Positions 1 to 11,400 of a DNA stretch of 64,000 bases are shown in pieces; the stretch's first letter is position 1; each line of letters begins with the position of its first letter. The DNA is from Shinisaurus crocodilurus. Lineage: Eukaryota > Chordata > Lepidosauria > Squamata > Shinisauridae. The notes below the pieces were generated by a model, which had not been told where the DNA came from, ran no database searches, and saw only the letters and a program-made list of their open reading frames with translations. The stretch is taken from contig CM037879.1 in assembly GCA_021292165.1 (NCBI GenBank), forward strand, positions 265,169,160 to 265,233,159. The letters are read 5' to 3'. The translations under genes were made by a program, and so were the position numbers.

Positions 1-277
1 TGATGAGACTGACGTCTTTTAGTCTTTTCTGACTTTTACTGTATTGCTGCTTTTATTGGTTTGCTGTTCTTCTGAGTTATGACTTTAGATTTGATTTTAT
101 GTACTCTTAGCTGTTGATTTTATATTATAATCTTTTATGACTCACCTTGAGCATCTTATGGAAATGTGACTGATAAATAGATGGCTGCTTTTCTAATCTG
201 AATTTTTATCAGTTTTGTAGTTTATTCTGCTGCTGCGTTATGTGTTATACATTAACTGAGTCAAGTTTATTTGCCTG
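1..277. other. KIAA1549 intron, no feature seen
   Basis: AT-rich intronic DNA. I see no exon, repeat terminus or RNA gene in it. It is assigned to KIAA1549 only because the first recognised exon downstream begins in phase 0 and needs upstream exons. Confidence 0.5.
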
Positions 278-498
278 GTTCAGATGTAATGCTAAACCAT
301 AGTTTAGAGTTATGAGAATGAGACTGCTCAAGCCTTGGGCTCGAGCACTCCCTCCCTCCTCCAGCACAGCTGTGAGGAATAAATGGGAAGCATCCATCCT
401 GATTTAAAGTAAGTGCAGTTTGTCATTACATCCAGATCAGGAACTATGAGAACACTGTTTCCATAACATTAAACTATGGTTTAGTATTACGTCTGAAC
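278..498. mobile_element. MITE with GTTCAGAYGTAAT-type inverted ends
   Basis: The left end GTTCAGATGTAATGC and the right end read on the other strand GTTCAGACGTAATAC form about 29-bp imperfect terminal inverted repeats. Both continue into TAAACCATAGTTTA-type sequence. No coding capacity is seen. Related pieces occur at 19389-19440 and 28160-28575. I could not define the target duplication, so the superfamily is left open. Confidence 0.6.
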
Positions 499-527
499 AG
501 GGCTGTTCTGTAGTAAGTTATTTTATT

Positions 528-562
528 GAGAGAGAGAGACAGAGAGAGACAGAGAGAGAGAG
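528..562 (+). repeat. (GA)n microsatellite
   Basis: Tandem GA dinucleotides with two C interruptions. Confidence 0.9.
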
Positions 563-735
563 TTTGATTTGTTTCCATAGATGTGATTTTTGTTTGCTGC
601 TCAGAGTGCCTGGTTTTGGCCATGTGGCAAGGTATAAATGCGGAAAGTAAATAAATAAACAGACTGATTTATGATACACATGCAAGTGAGGCTATGCAGC
701 AGTATACCCTATGCTAGCAACCTGGGAGAAAAATG

Positions 736-1537
736 CAGGGATGTTGAAGAGTCCTTGGTCTCGAGTCACGAGTCGAGTCACGAGTCCTTGGACCCGAGTC
801 TCGAGTCCGAGTCCAAGTCCTTGGTCCAAAATGGTGACTCACGAGTCACGAGTCACGAGTCCCTCCCAAAGCTGACTCCACGAGTCCCTATTAAAATCAA
901 TGGGGTTTTCCCCCAACAAAATAAGGCTGCTTCAGATGTGTGGCATAAATAAATTCTAGGCACAAGCGTGCCTTTTTATTTCAAAACTCTGCAACTGATT
1001 TTGGCAAGAACAGACCAGGCAGACAAACCCAAAATAACCAGACAGGCAGAGGAGGCAGGGAACCCCAAAGCAGGCAGGCAGAGGTCTTTGTCTTGGACAA
1101 TTCAAACTGTGGAACTGGTCAAGAAGAGACCAGGCAGGCAGAGGAGGCTGGGAACCCCAAACAGGCAGGCAGAGGCAGCCAAACCCAAAATGTCTGAAAG
1201 GTTGCATTTTAGGGAAATGATTTAAAAAAATAAACTTGCTGTACTTCCTAAAACTTATCCATGTTGCATTTGAGGAACATGATTTTTTCTAAATGTTTGC
1301 CCCCCATTCTGGAACGGTGAGGTCTCATCACAATTTCACCCTCACTCTTCGCCGGCGATCGCACTCCTCTCCACTCCTTCTGGCACAGCCCAGGGATGTT
1401 CAAGAGTCCTTGGTCTCGAGTCCCGAGTCGAGTCTCGAGTCCCATTAAAAATATTGGGACTCGAGTCCGAGTCGAGTCAGAGGGGGGACTCAGTCCGACT
1501 CACGAGTCGAGTCCCCGAGTCCGAGTCCCCATCCCTG
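736..1537. mobile_element. hAT element, copy 1, deletion derivative with CGAGTC repeats
   Basis: The element starts CAGGGATG and ends CATCCCTG, and is flanked by a perfect 8-bp target duplication GAAAAATG (728-735 and 1538-1545). CAG/CTG ends with an 8-bp duplication are the hAT signature. Just inside each end lie dense repeats of CGAGTC / GACTCG (about 757-890 and 1395-1530), which may be transposase-binding sites (inference). Around 1250-1350 the minus strand still encodes the last residues of a hAT transposase ([17 protein letters not shown]). Compared with the copy at 9254-10239, it lacks about 190 bp of that region. Confidence 0.85.
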
Positions 1538-1545
1538 GAAAAATG

Positions 1546-2415
1546 TACTGCTGCTTATGAAACAACTTGGGAGTCTTTTATATTTAAGTCCTCCCACAAC
1601 TACATTTTAACAGAGGAGACACTATAAATCCATCTGAATCACTCAAAGAGGTTTTTTGTAGCAATATTCATAGGCGTTAAATGTGTGGTGAAGATAACCA
1701 GAAATGGCAGAGCTGTCGCAGAATGTGTTTGATAGAATCCTAGCTATCTTCATTTTATGTACGGTTACCCTTCATCCTTCGTTACATTTTAGTATTTGAG
1801 CTTCAGTTGGGATCGGGAGGAGAATTTGGCACGGGGAGGAAATCAGAGTATAAATTGCTGCCCAAAATATATTTTCCAGGAAACATCATTTCTAGATAAT
1901 AATACGAATTTAGAATCCAGTTGTCTTTTCTTGTTAGAGCCTGTAACACAAAGCTTGTGTAATTTATATTTACAGCAAAGCCCAGAAGCGCTGCTATAGC
2001 TAAAGGTTTGTCAGTGATCCCACTGTAAATTTGACATTTTGAGAGATGATATTAGCAGTGCTCCAAATATCATAACTAACTGAAAATGAATCTATAATTT
2101 ATAACCTTAGATGACATGTATTCTTCTTGCGTTTTGATTTAGGTAGTATAATAGCTAGTTTTATGGAGGCAGCTCTGGCATATCAAAAATAATTTTCTTC
2201 TGAACTGAACACAATACTGGCCCAGTCCTATGTGCTGCCACACAAATTCTTACAGCAGGAACCACTGACAACACTTTGTGCAGTATCCCAATTTCTTCTT
2301 CTTTCTGCAATATACTCAGCTGCTGAGGAGATTACCGTACTTCATACATCTGGGGAAATGGGCTCTGACCCATGAAGGCTTACGGCACAATACATTTGTT
2401 TGTCTTTACAGTGCC
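1546..2415. other. intronic DNA, no feature seen
   Basis: No recognisable exon or repeat. A candidate acceptor before 1975 with a possible donor at about 2005 was examined and rejected, because the short segment between them resembles nothing in KIAA1549. Confidence 0.45.
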
Positions 2416-2419
2416 TTAA

Positions 2420-2553
2420 GGTGCAATCCTATGCAAGTTTAGACTGAGAAAAAAGGCCTATAACTCCCAGCATGCCCCAGTCAGCATAGCAGGCTGGCGC
2501 ATGCTGGGAGTTGTAGGCCGTTTTTCTGTCTAAACTTGCATAGGATTGCACCC
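2420..2553. mobile_element. palindromic TTAN-target MITE
   Basis: A near-perfect inverted repeat with ends GTGCAATCCTATGCAAG and the reverse complement, folding back through a CCCAGCATGCCCC core. It is flanked by TTAA on the left (2416-2419) and TTAG on the right. Other copies are at 7777, 14769, 41454 and 49775. The TTAA-type target suggests a piggyBac-like origin (inference). Confidence 0.8.
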
Positions 2554-3085
2554 TTAGGAGTCTTTGGTGTTCTTGCAGTAATGCTTGCCTCCTATAAATC
2601 AGTATCTTTGGTTTGGGTTTTCTTTCTAGAATTTTCCTCTGCTACACCTGCTTCTGAACAAAAGTAACCACATAAATGACTACCGGTAATCAAACTCTGG
2701 CTTATCTTCGATATTACAAAAGCAGAAGGAATGGAAAGTCTCATCTACAATTTTAGATTGGTGTTGATTCAGAAGTGTCTTGGAAATTGATATTCTTTGC
2801 CCACATCCTTTGAATTGCTCATGGTATTAAAACTGGATCAGAAGGGTCTCTGATAATAAATGCTGTCTTAGGGCCAAATTAAACATTCTACTAATCATGC
2901 ATAGTGGAGCTACGAATGATAGTTTCATTTACCTTTGTGTAAGTGTGTGTGGCCCTGATTTGGATAGGGACTGTGGTGCTCGGGGGGGGGGGGGGTTACA
3001 TCTTCCTTCCCACCTGCTTTTGTCCTGAAATTCCAACCCCATCCCGTGAGGGAGAGGTGTTAAAAAAAGGGGGAAAGGCTGTGTT
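2554..3085. other. intronic DNA with a 14-base G run
   Basis: Nothing recognised except a homopolymer of 14 G at 2982-2995, a likely length-unstable and error-prone site. Confidence 0.5.
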
Positions 3086-3600
3086 TTGCCCACCCCTGCT
3101 ATAAAGCCGTACGTGACTCAGGATCACAATACTTGACGGAGTGCCTCTCCTGACATTAACCTACCTGGACACTACAATCAGCATCTGAGACCTTCCTCCA
3201 AGTGCCTCCTTCAAGCGAGACTTGGAGGATGGCAACAAGGCAGGAAGAGCTTCTCAGTGGTGCCCCCCCCCCCATTTGTGGAATGCTCTCTCCACTGAGA
3301 TCCACCTGGTGCCAACTTTGCCATCTTTTTGGTGCCAAGTTAAGGCTTTCCTCTACTCCCAGGCATTTGATAGCACATGACGGGTTTTAATTTCACTTTT
3401 GTATCAGCTCCTGGTATCTTATTGTAACTGTTTTTTAGGTACCGTATTTTAAATTGTTTAAAAAAAAAAAAAAAGAATTGCATGTTAAAAGAGTTTTTTA
3501 TTATGCTTTTATCATGTTGTATTTTTGGGTTGTAATTATTATGAACTGCCCAGAGAGCTTTGGCTATTCATAGAAATGAAATAAAATGAAATGAAACGAA
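3086..3600 (+). mobile_element. L2-type LINE, 5'-truncated 3' end
   Basis: This parallels the better preserved L2 fragment at 29440-30092: the shared phrases are GGAGTGCCTCTCCTG, TGGAGGATGGCAACAAG and TTTCCTCTACTCCCAGGCA. It ends in a short GAAATGAAAT-type tail. The reading frames are broken. Plus-strand orientation follows the tail. Confidence 0.7.
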
Positions 3601-3734
3601 TGACTGCTAGCGATAGGACGGAGCCTCCATGTAGAAGCACCCAATGATACAAAAGGAATAGGGAGGGGGATATAATCAAACAGGGTATTAACTCTTTCAT
3701 ACTGTTATAAGTATAATACATGTAGTGATATCAG

Positions 3735-4160
3735 AGAGAAATCTATAGTAATCTATTATATATAGTAATCTATATATATAGATTACTATATATACAGTAA
3801 TACCTTGGATTACAAGTAACTTGGTTTGAGAGCGTTTTGCAAGACAAGCAAATTTTTAAATATTTATTTAATTATTATTTTTTACTTGATATACAAGCGA
3901 CGTCTTGCAGTACAAGTACTGTAGTACAGCTTAAATTAAAAATCTCTGTACAAATTTTTTTGGGGGGATTTCGTTTTGATACAAGAGTGTTTTGGATTAC
4001 AAGCACGTTTCCGGAACGAATTATGCTCTCAATCCAAGGCATGACTGTATAGATATATAATATATCTATATTATATAGATACTATATATATAGTAATCTA
4101 TATAATATAGATTGTATAGTAATCTATATAATCTATAGAAATCTATTGTAGAGAAATCTA
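3735..4160. repeat. AT-rich palindromic (ATCTATAGTA)-type repeat, split by a MITE
   Basis: Repeated units of ATCTATATATAG / CTATATATAGAT flank the MITE at 3795-4047 on both sides. The parts were probably one tract before the insertion. The sequence is self-complementary and could extrude as a hairpin. Confidence 0.7.
3795..4047 (+). mobile_element. Tigger-like (Tc1/mariner class) MITE, 253 bp
   Basis: The ends are CAGTAATACCTTGGATTAC and an inverted copy, flanked by the dinucleotide TA on both sides (3793-3794 and 4048-4049). The TA target and a CAGNNATACCTNG-type terminus resemble Tigger elements. There is no open frame of note. A second copy in reverse orientation lies at 56181-57638. Confidence 0.75.
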
Positions 4161-4162
4161 TA

Positions 4163-4412
4163 GGAGAACCAGTGTGGCGTAGTGGTGAGATTGTTGGACT
4201 GGGACTTGGGAGATCCGGGTTCTAGTCCCCGCTCAGCCATGAAACTCACTGGGTGACTTTGAGCCAGTCACTAACTCTCAGCCTAACCTACCTCACAGGG
4301 TTGTTGTGAGGATAAAATGGAGATAAGGAGGAGGATTATGTAAGCCGCCTTGGGTTCCTTGCAGGAAAGAAGGCGGGGTATAAATATAATAAATAATAAA
4401 ATAATAATAAAT
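4163..4412 (+). mobile_element. Sauria-type tRNA-derived SINE
   Basis: A tRNA-like head shows an A-box-like TGGCGTAGTGG and a B-box-like GGTTCTAGTCC (4218-4228). The body contains CTCACTGGGTGACTTTG and CCTCACAGGGTTGTTGTGAGG, and the tail reads AAGGCGGGGTATAAATA followed by AATAA repeats. This layout and the Bov-B-like tail are those of Sauria SINEs, a squamate marker. It lies about 60 bp upstream of a KIAA1549 exon and contributes most of the pyrimidine-poor DNA before the acceptor. Confidence 0.85.
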
Positions 4413-4472
4413 AATATAGTATATACAAGATCTTTTTATTTGAAACTTACACATGTTGATGTGCCTTTTCAG

Positions 4473-4650
4473 ATTGTGAACGTGTCACGCTTAGAGGAAG
4501 TCGACAGCCCAGTTATGCTGGTTTATTTTGTGGAGGATCAAGATGGGGAAAGGCTTGGTGCTGTGAAGACGTCTGACTTGATTAACAAAGTGGATATCCA
4601 GAGGGCTGCCATCATTCTAGGATACCGCATTCAAGGCCCAGTGGCTCAGC
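4473..4650 (+). CDS. KIAA1549: KIAA1549 exon: membrane-proximal ectodomain
   Basis: The acceptor CCTTTTCAG precedes 4473 and the donor GTGAGT follows 4650. The exon is 178 nt, starts in phase 0 and ends after the first base of a codon. It encodes 59 residues from [13 protein letters not shown] to [12 protein letters not shown]. The segment is strongly conserved in the family just outside the membrane and looks like the end of a SEA-like fold (inference). A longer frame running in from the upstream SINE at 4350 is not coding, because a good acceptor cuts it here. Confidence 0.93.
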
Positions 4651-5377
4651 GTGAGTCCCTCATAAGAAATGTAGTGATAGGTGATCATCGGTTCAGCATT
4701 TTTGAGAAAAAATGGGGTGGACATAGGCCATGGTGCAGAACCTAAGGCCTGGGGGCCGAATACAGCCTGGGACCCCCAGTCTGACCCTCTAGTCTTCCCC
4801 AGATGGCCACACACCCTTTTCCCCAACCAATTGCTGGGTGGTTTCTCAGCTTTTGTGCAATTTCCCCCCCATTGCAAAAGTTTGAAATGCCTCTCCTAAG
4901 CTTAGTTACTGGCAGTAAGAGTTTTACGATGAAATATGTTGGTGCTTTTGGCCCCATCCCTTTTGCCCCGCCCACTGCTGGAATACGGGCCCGAGAGCCT
5001 CTCCAAAATGGAATCGACCCTTTGAACTGAAAGAGGTTCAGCACCCCTGACAAAAGCAATCATTTTCCAAGTGGTCCCTTAACCACAGCGGACATGTGAT
5101 TATGTGGGGTGATCTGTCTTTAGATTCACTTTCATATTGTAGAGAATGTTAACACCTCTCTGCTTCTCTAGGATATGTACAGGTGTGGTAATATTCTCCT
5201 CACCACGTGAGTCAATGTTACATATGACCAGCTCCCTATGGTTTGCCGCCTCTGACACTGTTTGTTAAATGGTTGTCTTTATTCACTCATTCTACTACTA
5301 AGATTTGGGCTTGCATTTGGGGCTTGGAGTTAAGGTAATATAGGGTAGGATATGCTCTTGCTTATATGTCAAATCTG

Positions 5378-5417
<40 letters not shown>

Positions 5418-8400
5418 GTCTTCAGGGGGAAAACAGAAATCAGATTGAAATGCTGCTATAAATTAAGGAATTATAAAAGATCTTGTAACTTCAGGCAAAA
5501 GTTGTTGGCGTAACATGAGCTTAGAAACATCTCTCACAGTTTCTTTCCCTCGCTTTAAATGACATTTTCTTTGCCAGTCCTTTATTAACAGGATGGTAGT
5601 TTCTGCCCTTTTTATACACTTATGTAATTATCAGCTATGTGTCAGAATTAATTAGTGATTTCAGTGAATATCAGAAAGAAGAGCGAGGGGCATGAGAGAA
5701 ATATATGCAGCAATATGGAGCTGAGCTGTCCTCATATTAAAAATAATTTTAAACAGCAGGGATATGTAAACTGCACCAGAAGATTCAGAATGGCTAAGGG
5801 TTGCATTTGTGGGGTTCAGTTATATAATATCTTAACAGAAAATGCTTTTCGCTTTTAAAAAATTATTTCTGTCCTGCTTTTCTTCCAAGAGCTTTCCTTT
5901 GAGAAGGTAACTACATATTTTGCAGGGCAAATAGCTTCAAGATGTATTATTATTTTATGAATTATTTTATTTTTATCCTGCCCTTTTGCCAAGGAGCTCA
6001 TGGTGGAGTACATGATTTTCTCTCTCCTTTCATTTTATCCTCAAAGCAACCCTGTAAAATAGGCTAGGCTGAGATAGTAAGTGGCCCATAGCTGAAACCA
6101 AGTCCCCCAGGTTAGACACTCAAAAGGCCAAAACAGACATTACTTTCTGGTTAGAGTAGTCACGGTGGCAGCAACCCATGATGTTCACTTTCTGACCAGT
6201 AGGTATTGCAACTACTTTGACCAGTTACAGCAGTCAGTAGTGGTTGCATGTGAAATATCCTACAAAAGACAAAGGTAGCTGTGCTACTTCATGAGAAAAA
6301 TACCCAAAATCCACAATTGGGCAATACCTTGATTAGGACCGAGTCATTTATTTATTCACAGCATTTTTACCCTGCTCTTCAGCCAAAAAAAAAAAAAAGA
6401 AAGAAAGGCTCCCAGAGCCACATACATAGATTGATCATAAGACAGTCCCTGCCCTCAGGCTTACAATCTAAAAGACATAACATGAAAGGAAAAGAGATTG
6501 GGAGGGAGGAGGAAAACAGCAAAACTCAAGAACCAGTTCTTAGTTTCAAAGTTCTTTTAGCTTTTCCTTCTGGCAAGGAAGGGCAAAACAAGCTTCCTGC
6601 AGCTGTTCCTTCTCTGACTGATGTATGGGACCAGGTTGGTCTCCCTGTTGTCATGATGTTTATCCTGGGAGGCTGGGAGTTACAGCCAAAATTCCACAAA
6701 AATGTGCAGGTGTTCAAGTTCTTCAGAACTCTCCATCAGGCTAGGTGGTACAAAAAGCAGGGATGGGGGAAGAAATAGGAAAGTCCAAAAAAATTCCAGA
6801 TGCTATGGCCATGAGGTCTGCATTTTAGATAGACCCAGGTCTCAAAATGCAGATTTGCAGTTAGTCAGTGGCAGGTGTTGCAGATGTCAGATTCCACCCA
6901 GCAATGCATTTTAGGATGGAGAAGCAATGGCTGATCTCCATTTCTGAAAACACGAAGGCTGGCCGTAACTCTGATCTGCCTCTTACCTAGGCCAAAACGC
7001 ACAGGTCCCTAGGGGGAATGTCTAGAGAGTGTTTGTATGATCCACATGATGTAGCAGGATTGTGGATCATGCCCATATTCATTTCCCACTCTTTAGAAGA
7101 GACAGGACTGCCTCTGTGGGTGTAGATCCCCATGCATGCATCTGATGTGTTGGATCACAACCACCTTCTAAAAGGGCAAGCCAATTCTTTGGCTTTATTT
7201 AGGTATTTAGGAAACCACTGGGACAGCACAACTTCTCAAAACATAGTATTGGTGAGAGAATATTATGTTTCTAATGCTGGCAGATAACGCCAACATGTGT
7301 TTTAAAGTTTTGGGGGGTATTTATAACTGGCTTTATTTTTCTTTAAAGACAGTAAAAGATTTTCGGTATTAATGGAGTCAGATTATAGTTTATAAATACA
7401 TGTTTATTTTATAAAACTGTGAAGGATTTGTCTTGCATGGTTTTTAGCTCCCCCAAATCCTACGTTTGTAAGAGTAACTACGGGGAAGACAAGTAAGCCT
7501 TTAAGCTTGTTATGGTCTGCCTATTTATTAATATATTATGATATTTGCCCTTATTCAAAGCTCAAGTAGTTGTCAGTGTTGTGTTAATACAGAACAAGCT
7601 TGACTCTCTCTCTATATAATATCAAATTAGTGTAAGCATATTATTTGGTATTGAAATAAATTTTGTTTTGAATAAATTCTTCAGGCCGATAAGAGATTAA
7701 GAGCTCTTGATAGACACAGACAGAAAACGAAATGCATTTCATTTTGAATAAATTCTTCAAGCAGATAAGACATTAAGGGTGCAATCCTATGCAAGTTTAG
7801 ACAGGAAAAAGGCCTACATGGCTGGGGCATGCTGGGAGCTGTAGGCCTTTTTTCTGTCTAAACTTGCATAGGATTGCACCTTAAGGGCTCTCGATAGCTG
7901 GAGAGCTCCAAATTCAGAACCCTCTGCCTACTATGCCCTGCTGACAAGAGCCAGGCAGGATGACAGAGGTGATTTTGCCTCCGTTCCTCCATTTAAAATA
8001 CAAAAAGCAGCTAGATGGGCCTCTGATTTATCTTTCAGTGGATGAGGAAGGGACTGGAGAGGCCATAGGATCTTGTGCAACCTGGCCTCTCTTCCCCTCT
8101 CTGCCCACCAGGATGCCCCCTTTTCTCCCTTTCCAACTTCTCTTATGAGGTCACAGTTGTACCCTCGTAAGAGAAGCTTTCTGTGGCAGGTGTGTGTGTG
8201 TGTGTCTCTTCATCTCTGCTCGTAGCTCTGTCTATGGGCACGGAGGAGGAAATCCACAGCATCCTGTGGCACCTCAGACGCTGTCTAGGGGACACAGGAT
8301 TGCTCTCTGAGAAAACTTATTGAGGTGCAGTCTGCGGCCCAGTTCCTCTAGAGTAGTCCCACTGAAATCCTCTAGCAGTGGCTGCTAACTATAGAAAAAT

Positions 8401-11400
8401 GGTACATCCTAAAGGATGTTACCACTATTTCTATAACACCTCTCCAGGAATATACAAACCACATTCAGTTGACCCTTCATTGATATTTACTGAGCATGAT
8501 ACTCCTTTTACTACTATTGTTTTCTCCCATCTTCCTTGTGTTTTTCAATGTGGCATGCTGCCAACTCTGAATGACAAGGGTACATGTCCCATTAATTGTT
8601 GTGTGCCTGGCATTTTCTCTTGCCACTCTGCTGGATAAGTGGAGCTGCACTTGGCAGATGTCTTACAACAGTTCAGGTATTAAAGGAGCAAGAGCTATTT
8701 TCCTGGTTCCAGGCCAGGATTGGCAGCCCTATAGATCTGTCAGTGTTCTCATATAATCACCACACATTCACTGAATGTGTACAGGGAGTCTTGGGAATAC
8801 ACTCGATGGCCCCAATCTCTGTGCATCTGCTGGCCCTGTTTCCTGAGCTCCACGTGTTCTGCTCAAGGTGAGAATGAGCTCTGCACATGACATTGTACCT
8901 GCACAGGATCTGTACTCAAGATTGGGAACCCTGATTGTGGCAGAGATCCTAGTTGTGAATGCAGACATTCCACATGTGAAGTTGCCGCTGTGCAGTCAGG
9001 ATTCCGGATCGTGTGGAGGCCTACGTGTGTACAGGCCTCCCTTCTACACATGTTTGCACCACACTTGCAAATGTTGCAAGGGGGCCTATGTAATGTGTGT
9101 GATGTCAGGGAGTGAGACTACGTGGTGCGGCCCCCTTCTTCAATCATGTAAGTAGTCAAGAACTTCTTTTGAACATCCAGATACGGCCATTGTGTAGAGG
9201 CTGTTCTCATCTTTGGCCAAATGTGCGAAGGTTGAGTGTGGGGTGGGGACAGCCAGGGATGTTGAAGAGTCCTTGGTCTCGAGTCACGAGTCGAGTCACG
9301 AGTCTTTGGACCCGAGTCCCGAGTCCGAGTCCTTGGTCCAAAATGGTGACTCATGAGCCACAAGTCACGAGTCACTCCCAAAGCTGACTCCACGAGTCCC
9401 TATTAAAATCAATGGGGTTTTTCCCCAACAAAATAAGGCTACTTCAGATGTGTGGTTTAAATAAATTCTAGGCACAAGTGTGCCTTTTTATTTCAAAACT
9501 CTGCAACTGATTTTGGCAAGAACAGAGCAGGCAGACAAACCCAAAATAACCAGGCAGGCAGAGGAGGCAGGGAACCCCCCAAAGCAGGCAGGCAGAGGCC
9601 TTTGTCTTGGACAATTCAACTGTTGAACTGGTCAAGAAGAGACCAGGCAGGCAGAGGAGGCTGGGAACCCCAGACAGGCAGGCAGAGGCAGCCAAACCCA
9701 AAATGTCTGAAAGGTTGCATTTTAGAAAAATGATTTTAAAAAATAAACTTGCTGTACTTCCTAAAACTTATCCATGTTGCATTTGAGGAACATGATTTTT
9801 TCTAAATGTTTGGCCCCCATTCTGGAACGGTGAGATCTCATCACAATTCCACCCTCACTGAACACCCGCTCCACTGGTGATGAACTTGCTGGAACCAGAA
9901 ACACACTCAGAGCAGCCACACAGAGTAATCTCAGGTCCTTCTTCTGCTTCTCCCAAGTACACAACACATCAATCAAAATAAATCTTGACACACTGTTGGG
10001 GCTGCACTCCTGGTAGCCGTCCATAGTGGCCGAGCAGCGGCACACCTCGCTACCATGTGCTCTTCGCCGGCAATCACGCTCCTCTCCACTCCTTCTGGCA
10101 CAGCCCAGGGATGTTGAAGAGTCCTTGGTCTCGAGTCCCGAGTCAAGTCTTGAGTCCCATTAAAAATATTGAGACTCGAGTCCGAGTCGAGTCAGAGGGG
10201 GGACTCAGTCCGACTCACGAGTCCGAGTCCCCATCCCTGGGGTCAGCATATGCCTGGAGTTTGAACAGGGGCTTAATCTGCACAACTCTTTCTTATAAAC
10301 ATACATTAGAACAGCCTTCCTCAACCTGGTGTCCTCCAAATGTTTTGGACTGCAACTCCCATCACCCCCACCACCAACATGGCCAATGGCTGATAAGAGT
10401 TGCCATTCAACACATCTGGAGTGCACCAGATTGGGGAAGGCTTGTTTAGAAGTTATGCGATCTTATGATTAAACACTTCTGGAATATCAATACATTCCAG
10501 GCAGCTGCCACTGCCACAGGCAACATTCTAATTCTTTCCCAATCCCTTTTACAGCTGTGGATAGAGTCAAAGAATCACCTCCGGAGTCACAGAACAACCT
10601 TTGGATTATCGTTGGTGTTGCAGTCCCAGTGGCGGTGGTGCTGCTTATCATTATCATTTTATACTGGAAGCTCTGCCGAACGGACAAACTGGAATTTCAG
10701 CCGGACACCATGAACAACCTTCAGCAACGACAGAAGGTAATGGGGTTCGGGTGGGTGGAAATGTTCTGCAGAGTATAGACCAGGTTCCCCAACTCAGTGC
10801 CCTCCGGATGTGCTGAACCACAACTCCTATCATCCCCAAACAGCACGAACAATGGGCATGCTGTTTGGGGATGATGGGAGTTGCAGTCCAGCACATCTGG
10901 AGGGCACCAAATTGGAGAAGGCTCGTCTGGAGTTTGCATGGCTCTTATGCAATAGATTGGGGAGAATGTGTTTTGCAAAAGAGTTATGTATTGCTGGCTT
11001 ACCGGCAGCATCTCCATGTAAATTTGTTTTAATTTTCAACAAAGTAGGAACAGGAAGAAACATTACCATCACCTGATCAACATAGCACGTACACAGCAAT
11101 TCGCTGGTTGTAGACTCAGTTAATTGCACTTAGTTCTCATTGACATCAGTGGGACGTCAGCCATGGCTAACTTGTCCCATTGATTTTAGCGGGACCTAAG
11201 AGCAACTAATTTAGTCTGGATTCAACCCAACATATTTAATGGTTGGTTAGAGATTAGGTTCAAAGTAAAATATGCTTTAACTCACTGTTCAAAAATTCAG
11301 ACTCTCTTTTCAAAATCACTCTCATTTTATCTCTGATTCCCCGTTTATATGAGTCTAGATAGGATAGCTGCAGTGCAAGATTGGAACCTACCCTGATTGG

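Noticed and set aside
757..890. CRISPR-like or tandem repeat array (CGAGTC)
   Set aside because: The hexamers are irregular, in both orientations and confined to transposon ends; there are no spacers.
1975..2004. possible small exon between TTTACAG and GGTTTG
   Set aside because: Only one frame is open, the product matches nothing in KIAA1549, and phase 0 of the next exon is not met.
4163..4240. tRNA gene
   Set aside because: A- and B-box-like motifs are present but there is no cloverleaf with an anticodon arm and acceptor stem; it is the head of a SINE.
4350..4472. upstream extension of the first KIAA1549 exon
   Set aside because: The frame is open but the DNA is the tail of a Sauria SINE, and a good acceptor (CCTTTTCAG) begins the exon at 4473.
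6281..6778. 165-codon plus-strand frame
   Set aside because: Lies mostly in a reverse-oriented LINE fragment and an A-rich tract.
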